Shown piece by piece: positions 1-10,542 of a stretch of 64,000 bases of DNA. Origin of the DNA: Symbiotaphrina buchneri (taxonomy: Eukaryota > Ascomycota > Symbiotaphrinales > Symbiotaphrinaceae); contig BCIG01000035.1 of the NCBI GenBank assembly GCA_001599915.1, forward strand, positions 85,590 through 149,589. The letters run 5' to 3'. The first letter of the stretch is position 1, and every line of letters begins with the position of its first letter. The translations under genes were made by a program, and so were the position numbers. Under the pieces are notes generated by a model. It did no database searches and was not told the origin of the DNA. It saw nothing but the letters and a program-made list of their open reading frames with translations.

Positions 1-1
1 G

Positions 2-1252
2 CTGACCCCGTCTTCACCTGCTGTCAACGGTCCTCCTAGGTTGTCCTCGGTCCCTCAACCGAGAGTACCACCTCACGCAAACGGGATGCGTCCGCCTCCT
101 CGCACGCCTTCGGGAATGGGATTTCCTCAGCAGATGCGGCGTGGTCCTCCGCCAATGAACGGTTATCCGCCAAGACCAGGTACGAATGGATATGGTCCCA
201 GGCCGTCTCCGGGTCCTCAGCGAGAGTCCGCTGAAGAGAACGACCTGGAAGAATTCAGTCATCTTGTACTGTACGACAATATACCTGGGGCCGATGGTGC
301 GGATGGTGCATACCCTGATATGACCAACGGTGGAGCTGCTCACCCGACGGATGTCGCTTTTCGAGAAAGAGAACTAGCATTACGACAGAAAGAGCTGCAA
401 TTGAGAGAACAGGAGTTGCAGATGCGCAGGGGCTCCAGGAAACCGGCACCTTCTCGTAGAGGTGGATTCGATGATGACGACGATGACGACGACTATTTCG
501 ACCCTATGGCTATGGGCCCACCAATGCCCGCCATCGATCCAGACAAGTTCGACATGATGAGCATCACCTCGAGACGCACAAGGAAGACACCGAGTGCTAG
601 CCAGCTGCGAAAGAACCCGGAGCACGCTTCTCACCCTCGAGGAGGCCAATATTTCAGACCGGGCATGAGCAGAAACAGGACCAGTGCAAGGCTTATGGCT
701 GATGTTCCAGGCTTGCACGATTCTATCATGGATAACCCTTTGATGGCGTACTCGTCGGACCGATATGCCAATGTTGATCGCAAGCGGATGGGGGAGGAAT
801 CGAGGGCGAACTCCTTAACAGCAGTACGCCTGGACGAACTCCAGCAGGGTGGCATGCCTGGTGCCTACCCTTCGCCGATGCCCAGACGGACGAGTCACTC
901 TCCAGGAAACCCATTCGGGCCAGCTAGGCCGAATGGTCGGCCCTCTCCACCGAATGGTGTATATGGGCCCCCGAACGGCGTCCCTCGCAATGGTCGTCCC
1001 TCTCCTCCCGGCGGTGTGCAGCAGCCGGTTCCCAGGTATCCACCCGGACATGGCGATCACGTAGCACCACAACAGGTCGAACAGCACGCTGGGGTGAGCA
1101 AGCTCTATCCGCCTGGCCCGAATATACGCAGTCTGACTGGAAGTGCGAGTGCTAGCGGGGGGAGTGGTGAGAGCGGAAATATCGATTCGGAGGCTTCTGC
1201 GCACAGCAGCCAGAGCAGTCTCGGACCTCGACCTCCTATAGGTGTTCGTTGA
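2..1252 (+). CDS. Low-complexity Pro/Asn/Gly-rich protein, 3' part (5' end outside window)
   Basis: The reading frame is open from the window edge to a TGA at 1250, so this is the C-terminal part of a longer protein (about 416 residues visible, no start seen). The first third is rich in Pro, Gly, Asn and Arg. A short charged helix with repeated Glu/Leu/Arg heptads (around nt 355-430, possible coiled coil) follows, then a run of eight Asp residues near nt 470. A less biased Ser/Arg-rich stretch holds 'SRRTRKTPSASQLRKNPEH' and 'GLHDSIMDNPLMAYSSDRY', and the C-terminus is a Pro/Asn repeat region ('RPSPPNGVYGPPNGVPRNG'). No catalytic domain is visible, and I do not recognise the family. The composition suggests a disordered scaffold or regulatory tail, which is inference only. 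The frame is clearly coding: it is long, uninterrupted and has a consistent amino-acid bias. Confidence 0.75.
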   Translation: MTPSSPAVNGPPRLSSVPQPRVPPHANGMRPPPRTPSGMGFPQQMRRGPPPMNGYPPRPGTNGYGPRPSPGPQRESAEENDLEEFSHLVLYDNIPGADGADGAYPDMTNGGAAHPTDVAFRERELALRQKELQLREQELQMRRGSRKPAPSRRGGFDDDDDDDDYFDPMAMGPPMPAIDPDKFDMMSITSRRTRKTPSASQLRKNPEHASHPRGGQYFRPGMSRNRTSARLMADVPGLHDSIMDNPLMAYSSDRYANVDRKRMGEESRANSLTAVRLDELQQGGMPGAYPSPMPRRTSHSPGNPFGPARPNGRPSPPNGVYGPPNGVPRNGRPSPPGGVQQPVPRYPPGHGDHVAPQQVEQHAGVSKLYPPGPNIRSLTGSASASGGSGESGNIDSEASAHSSQSSLGPRPPIGVR

Positions 1253-2340
1253 ACCAGTGCCATATGGAATGGAGGGAATTTCCATGTTTAGCATGCGCAA
1301 CTCGGAGTCGCACGTCAGCCTCCACCGAGCATGTTGTACTTCTACGTTGCACCACAATGGCGGGTTGGAGTGTCTACATATACCTTTCCCTTGTCCCGCC
1401 AGTACTGCTAGGCGTGGTCCTTTTGAGATTTCGCCTCTGTACTCCCCATTTAAATAGCCCCTTCATGTGTCCATCTTTTGAACTCGTCCCTCATAACTCT
1501 TTTAATAACTCGTCTAGAGGGGGATGCTAGCGAAACCCGCAGCGCACGGGCTCATTTTGGACCTCAACAACAACCTGGTACCGCTTCAGTACATAACATT
1601 ATTGGCGTTTCGTGCTTGTTTCTCTTCTATTATTGTGGCTTCCGGTCTTTGCATTCTGCGAGCGTTCAGGGTCTATTATCATCATATACAGTTCCCTTTG
1701 CATACTTGTTGTCTTCTGCGGTCGGTTACTCGATAACGCCTGCTGCTGTGGCTACTCGAGTCTATTTGCCTAATGGCTTGCAGCAAGACTCGCTGTAGGC
1801 TGGTGGAGCGTGGAGCACGGGCCTTACAAAGGGTCCAACTTCTGGGACGAAATGGCAGGTGCACTCGTTGGTTTCAGTGTATCCATAATCTGCTGTGGTT
1901 CAGAGAATGTCACGAAGTGTCAAAGCAATTTTTCTACCTTGCGATTCTTTGACTGACCCATAACCGCCTATCTGCATACCGCGCCATTCCGATCCACAAG
2001 AACCAAGGTTTGCATCCCAACTGAACACATCTGACCATTCCTCCCCTGTTAGGAGTCCAGGCACAGCCTCCAAGGAGAGTTTCGGGCGGATGTAAAAAGC
2101 GCACTTGAGAATTATAATGATACAAATGGGTATAAATTTCGCCGCGAGGCATCTCTCTCGAGCTCTTTCTCAATCTCCGAACGCAAGTAGTATAGATATT
2201 ACGTTTCATAACCAGTCACTCTCAGAAGTAGATCTCCAGCGACACTGTCCGCCCATAGATGTCTGCTCCTGATATTCCAAGGGCTCGGCAGACCATAGCC
2301 CTCTGAATCGTTGGTCTAAGTCGGCGTATCTTATCCGAGT
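1253..2340. other. Intergenic, convergent 3' ends
   Basis: About 1.1 kb between the stop of the low-complexity protein and the stop of the CNL1-like gene on the other strand. Only short overlapping frames are present. I see no recognisable gene, RNA or repeat; it presumably holds the two 3' UTRs. Confidence 0.6.
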
Positions 2341-2854
2341 CTAGTGACTCATTCTCCGATCGACTGCTTCCACTCGAGCTCTGAAGCTTCTCACAATCTC
2401 CCTTATGCGACGGACTTTGTCGAATTCCACCTCCAGTTCATCGATCTGACGCAGGATCTCCCGGAAGCGGGCAATTTCGGCGTCGGCCACCTGAACTGCG
2501 TTCCCCGCACGATCATACTGAAGCTGCGTCGCCATTTGCGTCTGTTCGGTCAGCTGGACGTGGAGTGTTAGCAGATGGACGCGGTCGTGGGAGAACAATA
2601 TCAAAAGGCAGGGTCCATACCGCTTGCACCCGGTCTTGTATTGCTTGCATGAGCCGGTCGAAGTGGTAGCCGAGCGCCTGTAGGCTGTTGGTGTCCAGCA
2701 GCAGGCGGCCCTGGCTGGACGCATTGCTGGCGGCACGAGAAGACCCTCCGCCAGCCTGGGAGAGGGCGATCTGTTGATGTCGGCGCAGCAGTTGGACTTC
2801 GTCTTGCGTTAGCCCAAGACGCGAATCGGGAATCGAGTTGGCGGGCGAGGTCAT
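2341..2854 (-). CDS. BLOC-1 subunit CNL1-like small coiled-coil protein
   Basis: Two exons, 2854-2621 and 2553-2341, are joined over a 67-nt intron (GTATGG donor, CTAAC branch point, GTCCAG acceptor), giving 148 residues. The protein opens with a short polar leader, then 'LTQDEVQLLRRHQQIALS', a Ser/Ala linker and 'QGRLLLDTNSLQALGYHFDR'. A long amphipathic helix covers about residues 75-145 ('DAEIARFREILRQIDELEVE', then 'FDKVRRIREIVRSFRARVEA'). Length, helix content and this motif order match fungal proteins annotated as biogenesis of lysosome-related organelles complex-1 subunit CNL1, which act on endosomal trafficking. The join is phase 0 and restores a continuous helix across the intron. 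The family assignment is from memory of the motif pattern and is moderate; the gene model is firm. Confidence 0.65.
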
Positions 2855-3908
2855 TGGACAGGCGCCGGGGGACGGCAGTGACCGTGCGAGACATGCTATC
2901 TACAAATACAACCGCGTAGTTGTCGAGATGGATGATTGCATCTTGGTCATGAGAGGTGCTGCCAAACGCTCGCCTGGTGGTCGGTCGTTGGACTTGCTGG
3001 GAGCTGTCGTGGAGGTCGCACCATATGATCTTGCGGGGAGTCTCTTCACAATACGAATCATACAGTAACGACAACCTTGAAGATATGCCCTCCCATACCA
3101 TCAAGCCATCCCATCTACGCAATTAAAAAGGGGGGGAAGCCCGTACGAAAGTCCTTTGCGAGGCACGGCAATACAACACTCCCTACATTGCCGCTGACTC
3201 GAACGCACCGTACCTTTAAGGTACTCACTGGTTCCCGTCGGCGAAGCTCTCCTGGTCTGCCCACAAACAGACCCGTCTAGCCTGAACGAAAAGCTTACCT
3301 CCGATCGCTCACTCTGCAAGCACATCTAATGACACTTCTCCGCTCTTCATTTTGGTCTTCTTTCTTCTGTTTTTTCTTTTTGTCCAGTGCAAGCCGTGTA
3401 TATATATCGCGCCACAGACCGAGAGCAGCAGGATCCGGTCCACTTTCTGAATACCTACCTACCTTAGGCTAGACAGCTGAACATCGCGTGCAATGCATCA
3501 TTGCATCATCTTTCCTGCATATCTTTTGCCGGCCCGAGACCCCGCAAAAGGACCTAAGCATACTTCGTCTATTCAACAATGGTGCTTACCCCAGCTTAGG
3601 CTTCATTATCTCGGAGGGACATCTTCCGCCCAGCAAAACCCGAGATGGTCACCTCAGGCTAATTGTTTTACTTTCCTTGTCGGACTGCTAGGCTCATGAC
3701 CTAATGGAGCCTTTTTTATTGTTCCGATTGACCTCCGCTCGGTGGATTGGAAGTTTCCATGGTCTGACCAGAGCTACCACAATGCGGAGCGGGGTGGGGA
3801 AGCGGGAGTCTTCTAGTTATGATACCATATAAGATGCAACGTCCTTTCATCGTCAAGCAGTGTTCTTCGTTCATCAGCCTAGATACGGTGTTGCTACCCC
3901 GTTTCGTC
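2855..3908. promoter_or_regulatory. Divergent intergenic region between CNL1-like and SGNH hydrolase genes
   Basis: About 1.05 kb between two divergent starts. It contains a TACC-repeat with CCTTAGG near 3457-3472 and an AAGGTACT motif near 3217. No gene is recognisable; it presumably carries both promoters and 5' leaders. Confidence 0.5.
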
Positions 3909-5726
3909 ATGCTGCTCTCCCGGCTCTTGAGCTCGCTGCTTTCCGTTTACCTGTCTGCCTTACCCGTCCATGGGAACATCCTACAGAACGGTCAGATACG
4001 GCCGACCACCTACCCGGATACCAGCACCACCCTGGTTCAGGGCAACTCATCCTGGAGGATGTATTCTCCCAATGCGTCAGAGTTGTCCTACAAGGGGAGA
4101 TGGGACACCCAGTATATATCATGTAAGCCCTCATCGGGCCCGCTACATGACCCATGGTCTTGTGCTTTGGCTTGACAGGAACGCTGAATTACTGGCTAGG
4201 GTGGTCGTACGTGCTAGCTTCTGAATGTCTTACTCCCGTTAATGCTATAGTTAGGGCTCCTGGACTCAAATTTGGCTTCACAGGAGACGAGGTCTGTAGT
4301 CCTTCCCCTGTCTCTATCCGCAAATGCTCAAGATCTTTTTCCAGGTTGCAATTGCGTTCGGCAATTATACCGATTTGGAAGTCTTAGTTGCATACAGGTC
4401 AGTCACTGATTGAGCAGAAGCTATGACCGATCCTCGCGAGTTTCATGGTCATAATGACAGCCTTCAAAGGGTCGATGGGCAAGACTGGATGTTCTCCAAC
4501 GTGTGGACCCTGCTCTTTAAGCATTGATCCGTGCTGAATATCCAGGTCTCCGCAAATACAACGCATCTTTTGGTCACATATGGGACACCTGGGGTCAACC
4601 TTACCACATCATCATACACGGTCCAAACCTTTGAACTTAGGGGTATGATTTGACCAGACGCGCTCCTAGAAATAGTTGTTAACCTAAGCAGTCACCAATT
4701 GGGCTTACGGATAAGTCAAGCCTTCATTCGCATGAAACTACCATCCCTTACCGTACGCTCACAGTACAGATTGCTGCCGTGTTCACAAGGGCTGCTGGAT
4801 GTCTGGTCAGACTGCCGGAATACCCCAATACGATCGAGATAATAGGAGATTCGTAAGCTGAATTCTATGCTGTCCACGGTATATAATCCGAATGAGTGCA
4901 GATTGAGTGCTGGTCAGTATGCGACTTATGAGGTATGAAACCTTGACCGTAGCCAATCGGTATTGTAACCAGAGATTGGCTTGGCTGACAAGTTAGGGAA
5001 TTGCTTCCTGGTCCTGGAGCTTAGCTGCCGGCCTGGGCAATGTTGAGTTCTCCATTACTGTCCGTCCCTCTGATGACGAATTGTCGTCATAGACTTTAGG
5101 TTGCGGTTAATGGGAGTAACATCATACAGGCATATCCGGGCATTTGCCTAACGGATCATCAATGTTATGGCAACCTTCGCGGACAATCGTACCAGTGGTT
5201 CCAGACGTCAGATACATCAGGACGGGCCATCAATATCTACGGCGACAACCCTGAGCCTTGGGACTTTGCGGCACACCCTTCTGCTGATATTGTGATCATC
5301 AATATTGGCACGAATGACAACAATCCCAACAACAACATCACATCACAAGCTTACTTAAGCAGTTATGTCACCTTCGTTCAGAACATCCACCATGTCTGGC
5401 CCGATGCGCACATCATTCTGATGTCGCTTTGGGGCGGTTTCGCCCAGTCCGGCAATACATGGATTCAAACTCCGGAGTTTGTAGACGAGATTCTGACTGT
5501 CTATAAGACTTTTGAGGCCGAAGGGTTTGTGCACTACTTCAACACTACGGGGATCCTGCAACATAACGACATCAACCCGGATTACCACCCTACAGATGTG
5601 GGACATGTCAAGGTGGCTAGTCATCTAATGCAGTACTTGAAACTCGAGTTTGGCTACGCCCTAGGCGCGACGGGCCCAGAGGTACAGCACGATACATTGT
5701 ACTGGAATGATGAATCAAGTTATTGA
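3909..5726 (+). CDS. Secreted SGNH/GDSL-type hydrolase (carbohydrate-esterase-like)
   Basis: The start ATG at 3909 opens a signal peptide of about 22 residues ('MLLSRLLSSLLSVYLSALPV'). Eleven exons give 412 residues: 3909-4122, 4200-4206, 4255-4291, 4345-4397, 4470-4500, 4546-4642, 4692-4710, 4763-4852, 4902-4932, 4997-5059, 5130-5726. An N-terminal beta-sandwich-like region ('WWSAPGLKFGFTGDE', 'VTNWAYG') precedes the SGNH domain. The nucleophile Ser is in 'IIGDSLSAGQYATYEG' (about residue 183), the oxyanion Asn in 'IINIGTNDNN' (about 274), and the catalytic Asp/His in 'DYHPTDVGH' (about 364). This order resembles CE2-like and fungal GDSL esterases that deacetylate or deacylate polysaccharides outside the cell; the substrate is not determinable. 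Potential N-glycosylation sites are present. Two splice features are odd: a 7-nt exon 2, and an intron after exon 7 that best fits AT-AC ends. Exons 9-11 and the catalytic blocks are certain; exons 2 and 7 are inferred. Confidence 0.85.
4200..4206 (+). other. 7-nt micro-exon of the SGNH hydrolase gene
   Basis: These bases lie between a CTAG acceptor (ending 4199) and a GTACGT donor (4207). With the neighbouring exons they complete Trp-Trp-Ser in 'ISWWSAPGLK', in frame with both sides. The flanking introns are 77 and 48 nt. A single longer intron ending at 4250 would also keep frame but reads Phe-Arg in place of Trp-Trp-Ser. Confidence 0.6.
4711..4762 (+). other. Probable AT-AC intron in the SGNH hydrolase gene
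   Basis: A 52-nt intron starting ATAAGT and ending CTCAC. Joining 4710 to 4763 gives 'VTNWAYGVQIAAV' in frame. Reading through meets an in-frame TAA at once, and no GT donor exists in the 19-nt exon before it. ATAAGT...AC ends are known for rare introns spliced by the major spliceosome. Confidence 0.55.
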
Positions 5727-6077
5727 GTCAATTATACGGACAAGTATACGGACTAGTCTTCAAATTTGCAACGTCGAAGCTGGGTCGATGACAGGGAGCA
5801 TTATTGGTTCCTCTGTCATTGGGGTACCGCAGCTTCGCGAAAGTGAGATCGGCATCTGATGGCTTAGGGATCCTTTAAACTGAATTGCCAATGCCTAATA
5901 ATAATAACAATGGCCACTGTGATGTCGCCACACCCACCGAGCTCCAACGCGTTGCCTTGAAAGTACTTGTCGCAACTGGGTCGATGGTGGAAAACTCAAA
6001 GAGCACAAGGAACAGGCAATTCAGTTCCAGCCGATTTACTCAGATCCTTCCCCTGAGGTTGCCACCGCGAAACGGCA
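5727..6077. other. Intergenic, convergent 3' ends
   Basis: A 351-nt gap between the stop of the SGNH hydrolase and the stop of the permease on the opposite strand. Only short frames; I see no feature beyond the presumed 3' UTRs. Confidence 0.6.
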
Positions 6078-8116
6078 TCAAACATATGTCTCGACCTTCG
6101 AAGGTCCTTTCTCAGGAAGGGTCTGGTCCTTCCCTGTCCCCTCTACTACGGCCATTCCATACAACGCCGCCGCTGATTCACTCGACCAGTCGTAGTCTTC
6201 GTGCTCACGTGCGCCCTTGACTGGGAAAATGAGAGTAAGAGCTGTGTACAGAATGAATCCTCCGACAAGACCTACGAGCGCTCTTCATTAGCAACGAAGC
6301 GGATGGTATTGGGTGAACGGGCTCTTACCAACGAAGAAAGTAATTTGGAAAATGCGCTGCCACGCGCGGCCGTAATTCTGCCCGTTAACAGCCATAGCGA
6401 AGCCGGCTATTAAAGGTGCGTGTCAGGATGAGCATTAGGAGTGCATGTGCTGGCGACTTACGTAGAGATGGCCAGACCACCAAGGCCCAGACCAAGAATG
6501 CCTTCCAATGAAAGCCGCCGAGGTACCAGTAGATGGAGGATGTATCGCCGATATACAGGTGCGGAACCTTCCAGTTTTGCCGGCGGACCATCCAAAAGTC
6601 CGAGATGTAGATTCCGATAAGCGGCGAGATGAAGAGCCCGAAGGAGCTGAGGACGGTTGTGAAGGTCCCTGCCGAGTTGACGTAGTTCCAGGGGCAGACC
6701 GCCAGGCCGATGACAGCAAGGAGAAGGCTACCACGTCTGGCATTGAGGAATTTGGGACACACAGCGGTCAAATCCATGCCCGCCGCGACGGAATTCAGGG
6801 ATACATTCACCTGGTAGGATGTGAGCAGGCAAAAAGAAAACATCTGGGGTAGAAGGGATACGTACGACCAACTGGCTCAGGAACCAACCTAAACCGGCGA
6901 AAAACGTCCCAGCCCGTGCTGCGGAGCTGTAGTCATTCTGCTGGATGTAGAGAAGCAGTGAGATGGGTTGCCAGAGGACCGTGCCGTACATGTTCCGGGC
7001 TGCCGAGGTGACGAACACACCCAGCATAGCTGTAACCGTCACAGCCAGCGGCCCTACCAACCATATCCCTAGGAGTGGCGCTTTTTCCGTCTTCGCATAT
7101 CGCGACCAGTCAGAGTGGCGCATGCTCGAACCCGTAAAGCTACCACAGACGGTGCAGACGGCCTGAATGAAGACAAACACAGTCTCACTGTGCGTCAATT
7201 TGGTCAGTTACCAGTCGCGGCTGGAATATTGACATCCACTCACGCTTTTGAGAGCTTCTTGGTAGGATCCACAAGGTTTCCGGCACCGTGATTTGCGGAC
7301 ATTGCCCAGATGAACATGCCCACGATCGTGATGACGACGGCGGCAAAGGATATCATGAAGAATCGGTGCATCTTATAAGGGGGTATGAAGAGCACACCAA
7401 CAAATATGACCCAATACACAATCGTCCCCACCAGATTCGGGGTCGTGACGTTCGCGCTAGGTAACTTGTTACTCTGGGATAACCTTCGTCTGAAGACTTG
7501 TAGGAGACACCGTACCTCGTTGGAAGAGTGTTCTTCATACGATGGTAGGTTGGGAAAATCGCAGACAGCATGACATGCACAGCAAGGCCTCCCCAGTAGG
7601 ATTGGACACCGCAGCTGCTCGCTGTTTAGCATGCGATGCGTGAGCGTGGAATTGCGGCGAGACTCACTAGATGAAACTTGTGAAGCACTTGATGACCACG
7701 ACGAAATAGCTTCCATACATGCCAAAGGTGGCACGGCTCATCATGGGAAAGCCCAGATTGTACTTGGTGCCCGGCACGCTGCACAGATGGGCGACCAGAG
7801 CGCAAACCACAGAGCCGGTAAGCATGGCGCCAATGGCTTCGCCAGGAGTCAATCCATTGGCGATGGCGGTCCCGCCCATAGCCCAGAAAGAGGCACACAC
7901 TCCTCCGGAGACCCTTTTCGAGCTGATCAGCGCTTGGTGCACGCGACACGTCCGACATGTTTTCACTTACCAGTAGCTGACATAGGCTCTCTTGCTAAAT
8001 GTACGATTCTTTGGAAGGACGGGTAGGATGTCTGGACTGGCCCAGCGATCCACCACCCGGCCGTCCGTTTCATCTTTGACGGCGAGGAAGTCGATGGTCT
8101 TGCGAATCAGAGACAT
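6078..8116 (-). CDS. NCS1-family nucleobase/allantoin permease (Fur type)
   Basis: Eight exons (8116-7971, 7913-7668, 7614-7516, 7456-7244, 7187-6866, 6810-6462, 6406-6329, 6271-6078) give 548 residues, the usual length for Fur proteins. The start follows from 'MSLIRKTIDFLAVKDETDGR'. Around twelve hydrophobic segments follow, with NCS1 hallmarks: 'YWVSGGVCASFWAMGG' in TM1, 'GFPMMSRATFGMYGSYF', 'FTGSSMRHSDWSRYAKTEKA' and 'SPLIGIYISDFWMVRRQNW'. The C-terminus is cytosolic and acidic. These plasma-membrane proton symporters carry uracil, uridine, allantoin, uric acid or related compounds; which one cannot be read from sequence. All splice joins are GT-AG and in phase. The gene is divergent from a 2-hydroxyacid oxidase gene with a 955-nt shared upstream region. 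The family is certain, the substrate open. Confidence 0.92.
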
Positions 8117-9071
8117 GATGGGCGGGGAAGAGATCTGCCGATGCCTGGGGGATAGGACCCCTGCAGGGGTGGGACCAGCGCTGGTTATTTATCATTGCGG
8201 AGGATGTTGGAGGGCGGCAATTCGGATCCCCGTCGCCCTAAGGAAGGCTAGGCCAAGTGTAAAGGCCGATAGGAGGGATGGCGATGCTCTCCGATGTCAA
8301 AAAGGGCACCGACATGGAGCGCAAAGGGTGTCGTTAGCCGCCGATAACCACGCCTCGCACGGTACCTTAGCCTGTTTACCGGGTACCCGGGTCGCCGACG
8401 GCGGTCGCGCAACTGTTTAGGTACCTTATCTCTCGGCAATCTCGCTCGCTCTACTCCGTACCTTATCTTATCCTTTATCAAGGTTCAACGCTACCCCTTC
8501 GTCCTGACAGCATCCAGCGGACATGACCGACACCCAGCCTCTGATAGGACGAACCGAGGCTCGTGTCACGGGTTAATCGGCCCGCGTTCAACAAAGCGCG
8601 TATCTTCAACTCCGATGCTATGAAGATAAAGCTGTCTTCATGTGTGAGGGCTTGTAATAAGGGTAAGACACTTAAGTTGAGGTTTGAGGATTCCTTAGGC
8701 AAAGCTTCTCTACCAGGACCGTTCGTTTACCTTGTGGTTATGTTTGTATGGTTTGGCTGTCCTGCAGTGGAGATGCCGTTCGATCCTTTCCTGCCGGGCG
8801 GTGAGGCATGCCCCATACAAAGTAGGGAGCTGATACGTCAATAATGACAGCTTCACGCTCTCGCTACGCAGTCATGACGAACATACGGTGATAATGGAAT
8901 CTTCATAGGTCGTGGAGCGTTGACAGTCCTCTGTGCAAGGCAGGCTCATAGGAGGATATCAAATCCACTCGTTTTCGTATTTTTTCTTACTTTCCAGTTT
9001 TCCTTCCTGTTGAGAGCATCCTCCTGCTGCCAAACTTTCAACCTGTCAACCTTTTGAACACTCCTCCCACA
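8117..9071. promoter_or_regulatory. Divergent promoter region, permease / 2-hydroxyacid oxidase
   Basis: 955 nt between two divergent start codons. It includes several GGTACCTTA-type motifs (near 8360, 8420 and 8456) that recur in other intergenic regions of the window. No coding gene is recognised. Shared control of the two genes is possible but not shown. Confidence 0.5.
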
Positions 9072-10385
9072 ATGCAGAACATCGCAGACCACCCGGAGCA
9101 GCCGCAGCGGAAATATGGGGCGTACCAATCGGAAATCTACAAGGCCGGCATGACCGCCGGCCAGATGCCCAGCGTCACCACTGACCCGAACAAGCTCGAA
9201 GCTCAGGCCGCAGCCTTCATGAGCTCGAAGGGTTTCAATTACACTGCTGGCGGTGCAGGAGAACGGGCTACAGTCGACGCCAACCGTCTGGCTTTTAGAC
9301 AGTGGAAGGCACGCACACCCCATACTGCTTCCACGCCTGGCCCTCTAGGTGGCCCTCGAGCTTGCTGATGCCACCAACAGATGATCCCGCGGATGCTTCG
9401 GGATACATCCCATCGGGACCTTCGCATCTCGCTCTTTGGAGAAGAATATGAGACCCCGCTGCTCATAGCCCCGATTGGGGTGCACTGCATCTACCATGAG
9501 GATAAGGAGCTCGGCATGGCCGAGATCTCCGCCGAGCTGGGCATCCCATATATCCATTCCACCGCAGCCTCAACGAGCATCGAGGACGCTGCAGCTGCGA
9601 ACGGCAACGGCAAGCGCTGGTATCAGCTATACTGGCCACATGATGAGGAGGTGACGATCACTTTGCTTCAACGTGCCAAGAAGAGCGGCTACAGCGTTCT
9701 GGTTGTGACCCTGGACACATGGGCACTAGCCTGGCGACCCGCGGATCTGGATGGCGGTTACGTTCCTTTCATCAAAGGTGTTGGTGACGCAGTAGGCTTC
9801 TCGGATCCAGTGTTCCGCAGACAATTCAGAGAAAAGCACAAAAAGGAAGTGGAACATGACATCGCAGCCGCCAGCCAGGAGTGGGTCGGCCATGTCTTTC
9901 CCGGTCGTGCCCACACATGGGAGGATCTACCGTTCCTGAGAAAGCATTGGGACGGTCCCATCCTACTGAAGGGTATCCAGCACGTCGAGGACGCGAAGAT
10001 GGCGGCAAATGCTGGGATGGACGGCTTGATCGTCAGTAACCATGGCGGCAGGCAATGTGATGGAGCGATTGGAAGCTTGGACGTGCTGCCGGAAATCGTA
10101 GAAGCAGTGGGTAATAGGCTGACGGTTCTATTTGACAGTGGAGTGAGGACTGGTGTAGACGTTATCAAAGCACTGTGCCTGGGTGCAAAGGGGGTCTTGA
10201 TTGGGAGACCTTGGGTGTATGGGCTGGGGATCGCTGGCAAATACGGTGCCAGGCAAGTACTGCAAGGGATCTTGGCGGATCTCGATCAAAGTATGGGCCT
10301 ATCGGGAATTACGAGCATCAAGGACTGTGACCATAGCATGATACGCAAGGTGCAGTACCCCGGCGATCGTCATTCGAACAATTAG
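9072..10385 (+). CDS. FMN-dependent 2-hydroxyacid oxidase/dehydrogenase (lactate oxidase-like)
   Basis: Two exons, 9072-9308 and 9381-10385, give 413 residues. The start is the first ATG of the frame; upstream codons lack an ATG. FMN-binding and catalytic landmarks are clear: 'PLLIAPIGVHCIYHEDKELG', the Lys in 'PILLKGIQHVEDA' (about residue 275), the His and Arg in 'LIVSNHGGRQCDGAI' (His about 299), and the phosphate-binding 'LFDSGVRTGVDVIKAL' and 'GVLIGRPWVYGL'. The insert 'LAWRPADLDGGYVPFIKGVG' is typical of the fungal branch related to lactate 2-monooxygenase. The enzyme oxidises a 2-hydroxyacid to a 2-oxoacid; the substrate is unknown. No clear targeting signal is present. The intron begins GCACGC, so it appears to be GC-AG: the only nearby GT would leave a 32-nt intron, and the GC join restores 'RQWKMIPRMLRD'. 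Confidence 0.92.
9309..9380 (+). other. GC-AG intron in the 2-hydroxyacid oxidase gene
   Basis: A 72-nt intron with donor AAG/GCACGC and acceptor CAACAG. The phase-0 join gives 'QWKMIPRMLRD', the expected family sequence. Reading through reaches a TGA at 9366-9368. Confidence 0.7.
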
Positions 10386-10542
10386 AAGCACCGTTTCTGC
10401 ACTGCTCGAAACGACGCTCCAATAACGGCCGCATTCCACTTCAACACCGCGCAATGGAGGTCTGATTGCAAGCAAATCGAGTATTGCCAGTCGACATCGC
10501 TGACGTACCTCATTGGAAGATTACCTAAAGCATGAATGGATG

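Noticed and set aside
40-60. Start of the first gene at 41
   Set aside because: The codon there is TTG and the frame is open to the window edge, so the true start is upstream of the window.
815-1357. 180-codon frame antisense to the low-complexity protein
   Set aside because: It is a shadow of the Pro/Asn-rich coding repeats on the plus strand.
2601-3122. 173-codon minus-strand frame overlapping the CNL1-like gene
   Set aside because: It reads the first exon in the wrong frame; the CNL1-like model has the conserved helix.
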